Positions 44,501-55,323 of a DNA stretch of 64,000 nt are shown piece by piece. Made by a program: the position numbers and the translations under genes. Within the stretch, counting starts at the first letter, position 1. Each line of letters opens with the position of its first letter. The DNA lies in the NCBI RefSeq assembly GCF_901933205.1, contig NC_044577.1, forward strand, positions 3,421,321-3,485,320. The letters run 5' to 3'. Origin of the DNA: Camarhynchus parvulus (taxonomy: Eukaryota > Chordata > Aves > Passeriformes > Thraupidae). The notes below the pieces were generated by a model, which saw only the letters and a list, made by a program, of their open reading frames with translations, made no database searches and had not been told where the DNA came from.

Positions 44501-46614
44501 TTTTTTTCCTTGACCCCAATGTCACCTATAAAAGTCAAGGTAAATGGTAAGAAAGGAAGAAATTGCTAACATGAAATTTGGAGAAATAAGTAGTTCAAAG
44601 CAAAGTACTTCCTTAATGCTTTTCCTGGAAATTGTTCTTCCCTTTTGACCCACAAAAGGTCTTCAGTGTGACTTGTAAGCTAAAGGACTGGGATTCTGGG
44701 TGATAGTTCTCAAATAATTTGAGCAGTGCTGCTTTCAGATGAAGAGATGTCAACAGGTCTTGTTCAGGCTGATTCTCCCTTGTGCGGTTGGGTAAAGGAG
44801 TGGGGAGTAAATCATTGAGTAGGTATATCTTCCATTCAGCAGGAGCTGCACATGATGGGATTATTAGTATTTCTAAACTAAAGCCCCTGACAGATCCTTG
44901 GATGCTTAAAGCTGTTGTGATGCTTTACCAGATGGTTCAGAAACTCAGACTGGAATATCTCATTGGCTGGTGCTAAACAATGACATTTCAAACCCACACG
45001 TTTGTTTGGATTTTAATTTTCAGGAGGATTAAAGCTTTTTGGGATATGGGCTGTCTCTTTCCATATATATGCTCAGCACCTTATGTAGTTTAGATGCTTT
45101 TGCAGTGTCTTTATAATTCATCATATTACAGAATATTTGGAACTGTTGCACATTTTTAGCCATGTGGTCCAGCAAAGTGCAGACAGGGATAAGTGTGCAA
45201 GTTGTTTAATGCAATGAGTGTGATGACTGCGACTGCTTTGTCTTGTGTCTGGTAATTGTGTGAGCAGGTGATTATGCTGAAATGTGCCACTTTGGATTTT
45301 GTATCCCTCTGTTCTTTTTGCTTCTCAAATCTTGTCTTTGAAGGCTCAGTTCTGTAAATACTAATGTGTTTGCATAACTTGTATGCAGTGCAGTGTTGAT
45401 GCTTATTCCTCTTAGAGGTTGAACTGTTCAGTCCTGACTCTACTAAATACATTGAATGAGACCCCACTGCTCTCGGGGAGAAGATCAAAGGAAACTGGTT
45501 GGGTTTTATTCCCTTTCAGTCCCATGACATTTTGAAAACTGGATGGAGTGTCCCTCTGGCAAAATCTGAAAAATTTTTACGGCCTTCCAAATGAGGCAGT
45601 CCTCCCTGGCTGCCAACATGTCTGTCCTGGTTAAAACTACGATCTTTCTACTACTTCTGCACTGCCTTGGAGCGGGAATGGAAGTATTACTATGAAATTC
45701 CCCTCTTAATTTCTTAGGGCAAAGATTGCTGTTTTGTTGTGTGCGGATAATACTGGGTAGAGGTAGGCTACTATGTGAAAATGTGCGCAGATCATTTTGG
45801 GGTCGGGGAAGGATTTGAGATAAGTGTTTGAGGAATGGAGAACTCGTTTATAATGCTTGTTTAAACAACAGTGTTGATGTACATTCTAGAGAGCAGTGAA
45901 CCAGGATGCTTTGTTGACAAGTCTGGGAGGTTTGGCCTTTTTTGTCCCTCTCTTACCACTGACAACTCAATTAAGAGAATAGCATCAGTGGGAAAAGAGT
46001 TCAGTTACGTTGAGAAGAGAAAGGACATTTGACATAATTATTTTTGTGTTAGACTGGTACGTTCTATCCCGCTGTTCTCCATATGATTCATTCTATTTGT
46101 GCATGATTGTTGCCCAGTATTAAATAATGTGCCTTTTTTTTTTTTCTGTTAAACAAGTATTCCCCTAGCTTGTCTCAAAAAGCTGACACATGTTCATTCT
46201 TCATTCAGGGAGTTCTGCATCTGTCGACACTTCAGACATAATCAGTTTAGATTTCAGCAGCTGATTAGTGCTCACCTCTACCCAAACTCAGAAGCTGTTG
46301 CTCCAAATGGTAACAAATAATATCCTAATTAGTCCTCTGCATAATGATAGCAGGGGCCGTAGCTGAAAGCTCCTGCTCTCGGAGGCCTTCCTGTTCTAGT
46401 CCACTGGCCTCACAGACTGTTGGATCAGCATTTACGCTGAGCTGTTCTTCCCCCACCTTAAAATGCCTTGCAGAGCAATTAATTACGCACCTGAAGATAG
46501 GCATTAGGCACGCAACAGTATTCCACACACAGCCATGAACGTTTCATTAGAGGCAGATAATTTGTATGTGATTATGAGAGCAGGAGCAGGAGTGCTGGGC
46601 AGCACTCCAGGATT
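38570..46614 (+). other. IKZF2: IKZF2 intron 3, continued
   Basis: 8 kb with no exon or transposon recognised. (TC)n lies near 38722-38738 and a T run of ~17 at 39358-39374. The 40900-41190 stretch has four GATA cores within ~65 bp (41119, 41125, 41163, 41180). A T-rich acceptor-like sequence at 43198-43210 is not followed by recognisable coding. Confidence 0.5.
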
Positions 46615-46755
46615 ATCCTATAGCACCCGGAGCCGGTGCGTGTCCCTGCCAAGCTGTTTGACCCGGCCGCCTGATGCGGCCGAGCACGGCTCACACTGCC
46701 TCGAATTCTGCCTCGAATTCTGCCTCGAATTCTGCCTCAGACAGGAGCGGGACTC
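46615..46755. promoter_or_regulatory. Small CpG-rich pocket within intron 3
   Basis: About 140 bp holding roughly a dozen CpG dinucleotides (CACCCGGAGCCGGTGCGTG, GACCCGGCCGCC, GATGCGGCCGAGCACGG, and the CTCGAATTC units) in an intron otherwise poor in CpG. CGGCCGC (46664-46670) and GCGGCCG (46676-46682) form a 7-bp hairpin with a 5-nt loop. It may mark an internal unmethylated regulatory element or alternative promoter, or be a local composition accident. Confidence 0.4.
46697..46740 (+). repeat. 12-bp tandem repeat (TGCCTCGAATTC), 3.7 copies
   Basis: Three identical units at 46697-46708, 46709-46720 and 46721-46732, then a partial unit TGCCTC. Identity of the full copies suggests recent expansion. 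Confidence 0.97.
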
Positions 46756-48415
46756 CTCTCTACTCCAGTGCCTGGCTGGTTGTGACAGCACCAAGTTTTA
46801 CCAGGAAGTTTTATATGGCTTTATGCTTTTCTGAATCTGATTAGCTAGTTAGCAAAACATGCCCGTCCCTGTCCATTAAAGTCTGTGTACTTCCTCTTAG
46901 CTAACACTTATTTTGCACAAGCCTGGGGATTTCTTTTTTTTAAAATAAATCTATGCCTACAGAGGCGTAGTTTAATAAGTACCACTCACCGGGATGGTAC
47001 AGCAGCCACTGGCATCTCTCAGAACAAAAGTCATGTGAGCAACTATAGCTGGATTAGTGTGACCTCAATAGTACTGAGAATTGAGGGAAGAAAAGAGAGA
47101 GGATGAGGGGGAAAATGCCTTAAGATGCCTTCGGGAAGCTGTGCAACTAAAGTTGTCCAAAGGCAGGCTGAGCCAGCTGAATACCAGAGTACATAAATAT
47201 CCGTTCGTTGAAAAAGGAAGTTTTAAAATGTCAATTGGATTTTCAGGTTTGATTCAATAACTTTTTTAAACCCTGCTTAACTTTGAAATTGAGAGGGTCT
47301 ATTTTAAAACATAAATCAACAGTAACAGAAAAATCACTTAAATAACAGCAAAAGTGCTGCTTAAATATTTGCCGCTGAAATGTTAGAGTGTCTAGCTACT
47401 AAAAGTGGGAATGTCACAAAATCAGCACCTAAAAGCAGAGCTTGTTGCTGAAAGTGCTTTATTGCTGTAGCTGTTGCTTTTTCTGTTGGTATGGGGATAT
47501 TTTCTTCAGTTTATTCAGAGTTCAGTCAAAGTGGGTAAGGCGGCTAGTAGGTGGAAAAGCAGAAAGATTTGTTCTCCTCTGCAAGCTGGTGAATAAAAGC
47601 TGGTTTGAGAGGTTGAGGCCAATTCCATTTTGCATTCAGGATAAGGCTGACATGAGTGATGAATTTAAAAATCACTTAGAAAATGAAGCTGTTAATTATC
47701 TTTAATGTATTAACATGTAAAACAAATGTGTGAATAAATGAATGTTAAGCTTTTTAAATAAGTGCACAGTCTATCCCCTGAGGTAATAAAAAGTGCCTAA
47801 TCCACTATAAAGCTTTCATTTATTTGCAAAATCACTGGTCTCTGTGGCTAATAGTTTTTGTTTAGAAAACAGCTGAGAAGTCCAAATACAAGATTTAGCT
47901 GCAGTATTTAAACTGAAATTTCCTGGTTCCTTTATTAAACTCCAACTTTAAAAGACAATTACATTGCTTTGAGTATGAATTGATTCACCATGTCTTTCTC
48001 TTTTATAAAATATATTTATCTTGGAAACAAGGACTAGAGTATACCCAATCTATTTGCACTTTGGTACTGTATTCCTGAGAAAGTTGTTAGCTTAACGAAG
48101 ATAGAAATTATACTTTTTTCAAGTGCATGAGAAAATGAAATGATTGAAATAGTAAATGAAATAAATGAAAGATTGTGGAAGGCTATAAAAGATGGGACTC
48201 ATCAGGCTTCATGGAGGTGGCAAGCTCCTTCAGTCCCAAACCAGATTTGTTTCAAATATTCATTAAGGAACTGCCATTAAAAATGGGGAGGTACTTATGA
48301 CTCTTCTAATTCAAATGACAATATCAGTGTGAAAAAAATCAGAAAATTGTGCAGGAAGAGCTGTCACGTTTGGGCTGGAACACTGAAATTGAGATGAAAT
48401 GTGGGAGTGCTTGGT
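46756..48415 (+). other. IKZF2: IKZF2 intron 3, continued
   Basis: AT-rich, no exon or repeat family recognised. Confidence 0.5.
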
Positions 48416-48460
48416 GCAGGGTTGGAGGCCGGGGACTGAATTTCCACTGTAGCCTGCATG
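48416..48460. repeat. Dispersed 45-bp repeat, copy 1
   Basis: GCAGGGTTGGAGGCC, GGGGACTGAATTTCCACTGT, AGCCTGCATG. It is paired with a near-identical copy at 49627-49670 in the same orientation (about 4 mismatches). Confidence 0.9.
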
Positions 48461-49615
48461 CCTGGAAATGACAGAGGAGGAATAGGCTGGGTTTAGGTGA
48501 TGTGAGATATCTCTTGGGCAGCAGTGTGATAAAGTTAGGAAAATGGCACGTGCTCTGACGTGATCTTGCAGGTAGAGTGTTTCCAGTGGAGAAGGGAAAT
48601 ACTGATGCGGTTTCACCAGAGCACCAGGGTAGCTTGGCCCACGCTGAGGTCTGTGCTTCAGCCTTGAGACTTCTTCTGTTTCAGGAGCTCCTTTTTCAGT
48701 CTAGTCTGGGAATCTCTCTTCTCTGTCAGGAAATGAAGGTCTGTTCTGCCATGTCCCATGCACTTGGTAAAGTAAACCTAAAGCAAGGCCATGGGATCTG
48801 GCCCATTGAACAGTACAGGAAGGGGTAAATACCAGGCAGGGTGGCAAGTTATTTAAACTTACAAAACTGTCACGAGAAGCAGCAGACTAGGAATGAGGCA
48901 GAGTTACCCTTTTGCTTGTGCCAGAATGTGGGCAGCAGTCTGACACATTTCTGAATGGGATCATATGGCACGATGGCCTGACGGCGGAGGGCTCAGAGTC
49001 ACGTAGGGCAACGAGGCACCTTTTACCTCTGCAGGGGTCACCAATTGTGTGCCTGTCTGAGCCCTAGGCAATGCCTTCCTCATCTCAAATTCTCACTCCA
49101 AGGCTGGGGGCAGCCCCTCTCTACTCTGAAGTCCAAGCCAAGGCCTGCAAAGGCTGTACACGTACACGCGCACTCCCTTTGCATGGATCACAGTGAGGTT
49201 GTGCAGCAGCAGAAATGTCTTTTCCATGTTCTTTTCATGACTTTGTGCCACTTGAGTTTGCTACTCTGTTGTTTGGCATGAGCTTCAGTAGGAAAACCAA
49301 GATTTTCCTTGGCAAGACCTATGCTAGGTTGATAGCAAGGAAGCAGCTTGCCTACAGTAAGTCCTGGGATAGATGAAGGTATGGTTATGAACTCCCTTTA
49401 GCTGCTCTGTATTTTACTACAGAACTGGGGGAGCTTGGAGTTAGTGAGGACTAAAAAGTTTCCTCTTTGCATTTGCTGTGCCACAAGGTAGCAAAAAATG
49501 AAAATCTTCAGACCGTCTGCATTTCAGATGAATGAGTAGCAGCAGCAATCCATGCTCAGACTTATGTCTGAACCACTGGAGATTTAACTCTCCCTTGGCT
49601 AACTGAAATTCTCAC

Positions 49616-49678
49616 GGCTATGAGTGCAGAGTTGGAGGCTAGGGACTGAATTTCCACTGTAACCTGCATGGCTATGAG
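49616..49678. repeat. Dispersed 45-bp repeat, copy 2, between 9-bp direct repeats
   Basis: The body at 49627-49670 (GCAGAGTTGGAGGCT, AGGGACTGAATTTCCACTGT, AACCTGCATG) duplicates 48416-48460. It is bracketed by GGCTATGAG at 49616-49624 and again at 49670-49678. The bracketing repeat suggests insertion at a staggered break with a short target duplication, the body being copied from 1.2 kb upstream. Confidence 0.85.
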
Positions 49679-52099
49679 AATTTTGGCTGAACCACATACT
49701 ATTTTATTTACTTTTTTTTTTTTGAAACCTCCTGCAAGTTTTGTGTAAGTAGGCTGGCAAGTTTGCTTTGATTTTTATGGAAGATGCTTGCACAGATCAA
49801 AACCCCTCAGCTGGTGCCAAATTTTTATTTGGTGTAAAGTGCCATAAGTATGGATCTAATAAGGGCTTCTGATTTAGAGCATCTGATATTCTAGTTTGCT
49901 AACTACTGGTTTTGGGTTTTTTTAATGTGCAATCGTTTTTATTTAATGTAAAGCTCCATAATAAAACTTTATGGGTTTTGTTTCCTTTCCCATCTGCTTA
50001 TCATAAGAAGAAAACAAATGCCATTCTTCTGTAATATGGTTGAAATAATGAATTCACTGCAATGATTAAAATTCAGTTTGGTCATTCCTTCACTGTGATT
50101 TCTGTCTGACAAACAAGGTATGCTGCCCAGGTAGAAGATGAGATAAACTGGAGATGGCTGCCTGGAATTTTCAGACAGTAGTTAGTAGAAAGACTAACTT
50201 TTAATGTTTTTGAGATCTGTAAATGTCCCATGTTAATGCCAAAACAGTCTGGGGTATATTTTCAAAGTACAGTTCACTAATCCTGCTATCAAATAATGGG
50301 ATTTATGCATGTACCTCCCATGAGCTGCTTTGAAAACATAACTTTAAGTGTCAACAGTTTCCTGGATGCACATTTAAAACTTACTGAATTCTTTAATTGC
50401 TAGGAGTAGGAATTGGCCAATGCTCTCAGCTTTGATCACATCTGAGGTGCATACTGAAAGGAGCTACTACAAGAGAATTTTTGGTATATATGGCCTAGAA
50501 AAGCTGGGTTTTTCTAGGAGATGTATTTCTGTAGGAACATCTATCTATAGTGCCGTTCAGGAGAGGCCATTCCAACCACCCTTACCTCAAGATATCTTGT
50601 CTGTCAGACCTGAACAATACAAACTTGTTCATGGATATATGCACTGAATATAATTTGGTGGTTTGGTGGGTTTTTGAGGGCATAAGATTGACCACAGATT
50701 AGTACAGGCTCACCTCGAGATGGGTTCTTGGAATGTGATCATTCATTATCTCAAGGATAGTGTGACAAATGGGAATCAGGCCTTGCAAATTCATTTCCAT
50801 GCCTACACCTATTTTGGCTGCTGGGTTACTATCACTGCAAGGGCTGCTTGGCAAGAGGAAGGAAAAGTCTGGTTGGAAAATATTGCTGACTTTTTACCTG
50901 CTTCCTTGGAATGGAAGACTGAACATCACGTATCTTTTTTCTTCTTATCAAAGAATTTGTTTCCTGGAGGCAGTCTGAAAAATGGCACCTGGTATCCCTG
51001 TGTGCAAACAGACCTCAGTGTAAGGAAGCAGCTTGTAAATACTGCAGTAGCAATACTGGGAAGACCTGGTGGCTTCAGCATTTTTCTGCAATAAAGCTGG
51101 GGGAAAGTAGAACAGTTGAGTTGAGGAAGATGTATTTAAAAGCCAGGAAGCAGAGAAGTGTCTTCCTTGGTTCTCTTGGTAGTTCTGTGAAATAATCACT
51201 TTGGAAGCTGCTGTGACACATTAGAGGAGCTCATAATTGCCATTTAGATATGGGATATTTTGAGAGACCAATATTTCCTAATATTTTGCTTGATATAGGA
51301 CATGCTATAGTATAAGAATGGTAAATTTCCTGTTTTTCTTAAACCCTTTCAGTGATCTGTAGCATTTGAGGTTCTTAGCTCAGTGCAAACAAGCAAAGTT
51401 GGTGGTTTTGTCTGCTTTATGGTGGTGTAACTTGCAAAACTGAGGACATTTTAGGGAAAGGAGGCAGTCTTTGGAATAATTTTGTTTTCCACTTTTCTGA
51501 AAGGACTATCAGGTGGCCTATGCTCACTGTCTTTTATTCCTTCTGAGCTCCTGCATGTGGAATTTTTGCTGTTGGCTGGCTTTTCAGCAGCGACTGGTCC
51601 AACACAAATCACTAGATCCAGGAGCATCAGCAGAATCATCCAGGACTGCCATTTAGTAAGTCTGCTCTAAGCTCAGTTAAAAACTTCAGATTTCTTCTCC
51701 AAGTTACATTTGCTTGAGTTAACCAGGCATTGAAACAAATCTGTGTACTTCTGTTCTTCTTTTTACACTGCTGCTTCATTTCTGGACCTTTTAGCCCTGT
51801 GAAACAGTTGGCGTGTGAACGATGTCTGTCCCTCCTGTACTGATAAAAAAGCTTAAAAAGGTCTCCTCAAAATTGTCTCTTCTGCTGGGAATCAACCTGC
51901 CTCCTTCAGTTGTTCTTGATAATGTGTAGGGTTTGGTATTTGGCATTTCCCTGATTGTTTTTCATTGGACTGTTTCTGGAATAGTAATAGTATGCTCTTG
52001 AGAAAGTGAATTGGGATTTATACAAGTTCTTCAGAATTAGCAAATGTCATGGATCTGATTTCGGAAATGCACTAAAAGCAGTGTGGGCAGAAGGGGGAG
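49679..52099 (+). other. IKZF2: IKZF2 intron 3, continued
   Basis: No exon or transposon recognised. A perfect 9-bp hairpin lies at 50494-50518. Open frames around 50720-51094 lack family resemblance. Confidence 0.5.
50494..50518. repeat. Perfect 9-bp inverted repeat
   Basis: CCTAGAAAA (50494-50502), a 7-nt loop, then TTTTCTAGG (50510-50518). Short enough to be chance in 64 kb. Confidence 0.85.
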
Positions 52100-52634
52100 A
52101 GAATCTGTCCCTCTGCCCCCTCAGGTGAGACCCCACCTGCAGAGCTGCCTCCAGCACAGGAAGTACATGGCCCTGTTGAAACCAATCCAGAGGAAGCACC
52201 AAGATGATCAGAGAGATGGAGCAGCTCTGCTGTGAGGGAAGCTGGGAGAATTGGGATTGTTCAGCCTGGGAAAGGGAAGCTTTAGGAGACCTTTTTGCAG
52301 CCTTCCAGTTCTAGGAGTGAGCTGACAAGGAAGATGGAGAGAGACTATTGATAGGGCCTGGAGTGACAGGGCAAAGGGGAATGGCTTCAAACTGACAGGG
52401 GGCAGGGTAAGATGGGATAATGGGAAGACATTTTTCCCTGTGAGGGCAGTGATGCCCTGGCACAGGTTACCCAGGGAAGCTGTGGCTGCCCCATCCCTGG
52501 AAGTATTCCAGGCCAGGTTGGATGGAGCTTTGAGCACTTTGGGATGGTGGAAGGTGTCCCTGCCATGGCAGGATGTAGGAGCCATGTGGTCCTTAAGGTC
52601 CCTTACAACACAAGCTGTTCTTTGATTATATGAA
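52100..52634 (+). mobile_element. CR1 LINE, 5'-truncated, 3' ~535 bp
   Basis: Begins around GAATCTGTCCCTCTGCCCCC, TCAGGTGAGACCCCACCTGC (end of the CR1 reverse transcriptase region). It passes CCAGAGGAAGCACCAAGATG, ATCAGAGAGATGG, CCCTGGCACAGGTTACCCAG and GGCCAGGTTGGATGGAGCTT, and ends CTTAAGGTCCCTTACAACAC then TTCTTTGATTATATGA. It shares the unusual GGAGAGAGACTATT and CTGGAGTGACAGG strings with the 36.8-kb copy, so both come from one subfamily. Minus- and plus-strand open frames through it are not functional. Confidence 0.95.
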
Positions 52635-53775
52635 CATTTATATGCTTGTTTACCTTGGAGTAATGCTCTCCTCATTCCCCAGGGGTCTGAAGACACTTGC
52701 AAGCCCCTTGGGCTGGTATCAGACTTGAGTGTGCATCCAAGAGCCTTGTTGAATGAAGCTTTCTAGATGCATTAACCCCATACTCTGCTTCTTTACTGGT
52801 TCCCATGGGTGGTACTGGCATTTCTCAGCCACATTTCTGCCATGATCCATGGTTATAAATGGAAGATCCTTACTGACCATAGTCCTGGAGGGGGCAACTC
52901 CCTCTCAGTTTCCTGAAGCCCCATCTTAAACTTGGCTAGACTTTTGTCCTCCTGTCCTCTGCAGCTTTTCTATAGCTGCTTTAGTTTCCAGAGCAAGCAT
53001 CTTTACACAGTCCTGTGACCCTCATCTGGGTTTTTGCTCTGTCTGGTGTGCTGAGCTGTGGTTTTGAGCACTTGTGCACACTAACCCCCAAGCATGAGCA
53101 GTGTAGGCACATATGGCTGTAAACTGATGAAGCTATTTCAAGCTCACTTCTATCAAACATCACTTGACATACGATGGCTCTGTTCCTTCACTGATCTAGT
53201 CCTCTTTCAATTTAATTCCATTACTTTGCTTTTTAGCAACTGTAAAATGATGTGCAAATGGTATACACTGAAGCATGGTAAGGGGAGAGTGAACCACAAC
53301 CTCATTTTGGTCTTCTGTACTTCTGTCCAACACATAAATAGACAAGAAGAGCTTTTATAAGTAAATAACTACATATATATTTTTAACTAGAGGTTTAAAC
53401 TGACTTGTGGAGTCATGGTATTTCATTCCAACCTGAAATATTTTCACTTTTGGCACCGTTTGGCTCCAGCCCTTATCTCTATTTACTGTACAGGCTCCTC
53501 CTTAGATCTCCTTCCAAAATGTTTCACCTTAGCTATTGCTGTCTGGTGCAGAATCTTCTGCTTTTTAGCATTCTGAGTATATAACATCCCATGAAATTCC
53601 TTCATGTCACTGCAGTACCATCCCTGGGAATTCCAGAGGCTTTGCTAAGCATGACCTCTTCTGCCTCGCTCCAGCTGCTGCAGTCTTAAGCACATTGCTG
53701 TCCACATTATGCTGGCATTTCATTCCTGTGGCATGCAGTTTCCAAAACTTTCCCACCACAGTTCATTTTCTGCAT

Positions 53776-53799
53776 TAGGGCTAATAATTATTAGCCCTA
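53776..53799. repeat. Perfect 24-bp palindrome
   Basis: TAGGGCTAATAA followed immediately by its reverse complement, with no spacer. It could form a cruciform. The chance frequency of a perfect 12-bp arm with no loop in 64 kb is low. Confidence 0.95.
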
Positions 53800-55300
53800 T
53801 TCTTATGTCTTTACCAGATAGAAAGTGATATTTAACTGAAGGTCTTTCTAATATAATTCACTGGAAATTAAGTCTGTGTTGTAGAAATTTTGGTAGGGGG
53901 TCATTTTTGTGACAGCATAATTCTTGTGATAGATGAGAGTTAAGCTCCTTTCTATACAATAGGTTATATTCCTTGTAAAAGTTTGATGTGAATAAAAAAG
54001 GTTTGGGGTTTGTTATTCATGGGGATGCAAGTTTGTGGCATTCCTTCTTTTTTTACCTTTTTCTTTTTTTGATGGTATTATCTGAAAACAACGTAATAGG
54101 CTTATTTCTGGTTTGCAGAGAAGGCATTTTTAGTGCTAGCTGATAGTGAGCCAAAGTCTCTGAAACCTTAAAGTTGTGGTTAGCAGACAGCCAGTCTAGG
54201 AAATTAGGTCACCATTACCTCACTATTCTGTTTTCTTTTTTTTTTTTTTTTTTTATTCTGTAGTATATCCTGTAGTTGACACTGCTGCTGTCTTACCAGT
54301 GACACCCAATATGGATTGGCTCCCAAGCTGGCAGTGAGAAGGGCCTGAAGGCAGAAAGGGGTGAATTCAGAATGTGAAATTAGTGCCAGGTGTGAAGAGC
54401 AGTGGGGGATGGCTGGCCTATTCCAGAAAGGTCTGGGCACAAACTAGGAGGAGTGGCAATGTTGGATCTGGGGGATTACAGAGCTCGGGGCTGGAGTTGC
54501 TTCCCTGAGGTCTCTGGCTTGGCAGGGAGGCTGGGTGTGATCCTGGTCCTTGGGGAGGCAGCTGTAGGTGCTCCTCCTGCCCGAGTGGGTATTTGCCCCT
54601 GCACTCTCAGCTGTTGCAGCCTCCACTGCAGCAGAATCATCCCTGTGTGGGTTGCTGGGATGAGGTGGGAGCCAAAGTAACTTGAAAACCCATACCTATT
54701 TATATAAATATAAAAAAAATTTTTGATTTTTCCTTCTCTTAGAAATGCTATTAGCGGAGTCTGGGAGTAGCTGAAAGCTTTATCCCCATCTGTTACACTA
54801 TGCATGGCTCTTCTAAGGTGTGACCTTATCAAAGCTGGAATCAAAACACACAGTAAAACTCAAGGCAGGCTTGATCTAGTTGAGATTCCCTTCAGTAGAC
54901 CATGGCAATGGGGAACAATGGATGTTCATTCTTTCCTTAAGTGTGGTTTTATCAGCAATTAGTGTGTAAAAATAGTGCTTCCTGGCTTCAGGATCCTTCC
55001 CCCTGCTTTCAAATTTGTATTTGCTCACTTCACCTAAAATAAGGAAGGTTTCTACTCCAACTTCAGTAGTGACTGAGCCAGTGGAGTCATAGCAGCCACA
55101 TTAGAAGAACAGGTATTTGTTCCTTGTCTGTGGGGTTATTTGTTAAGTTCCAGCTGCAGATCTTTTACTGTTGAGTTTTCTTCACAGGCCAGCAGGAGAA
55201 CAATTTATTGTTGGATTAGTCTTCCAGGCCCAGGGCAAAAAACCTTTCAGAGAAACCTGACATATCATTATACAGGGCTGGATTTTGTTTTGTTTTTTGG

Positions 55301-55323
55301 TTTTTTTTTTTTTTTTTTTTTTT
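55301..55323 (+). repeat. Poly(T) run, 23 bases
   Basis: An uninterrupted T run after a TTTTG-rich lead-in from 55283. No SINE or pseudogene body was recognised beside it. Confidence 0.9.

Noticed and set aside
52208..52702. 164-codon minus-strand frame
   Set aside because: Antisense reading of a CR1 3' end.
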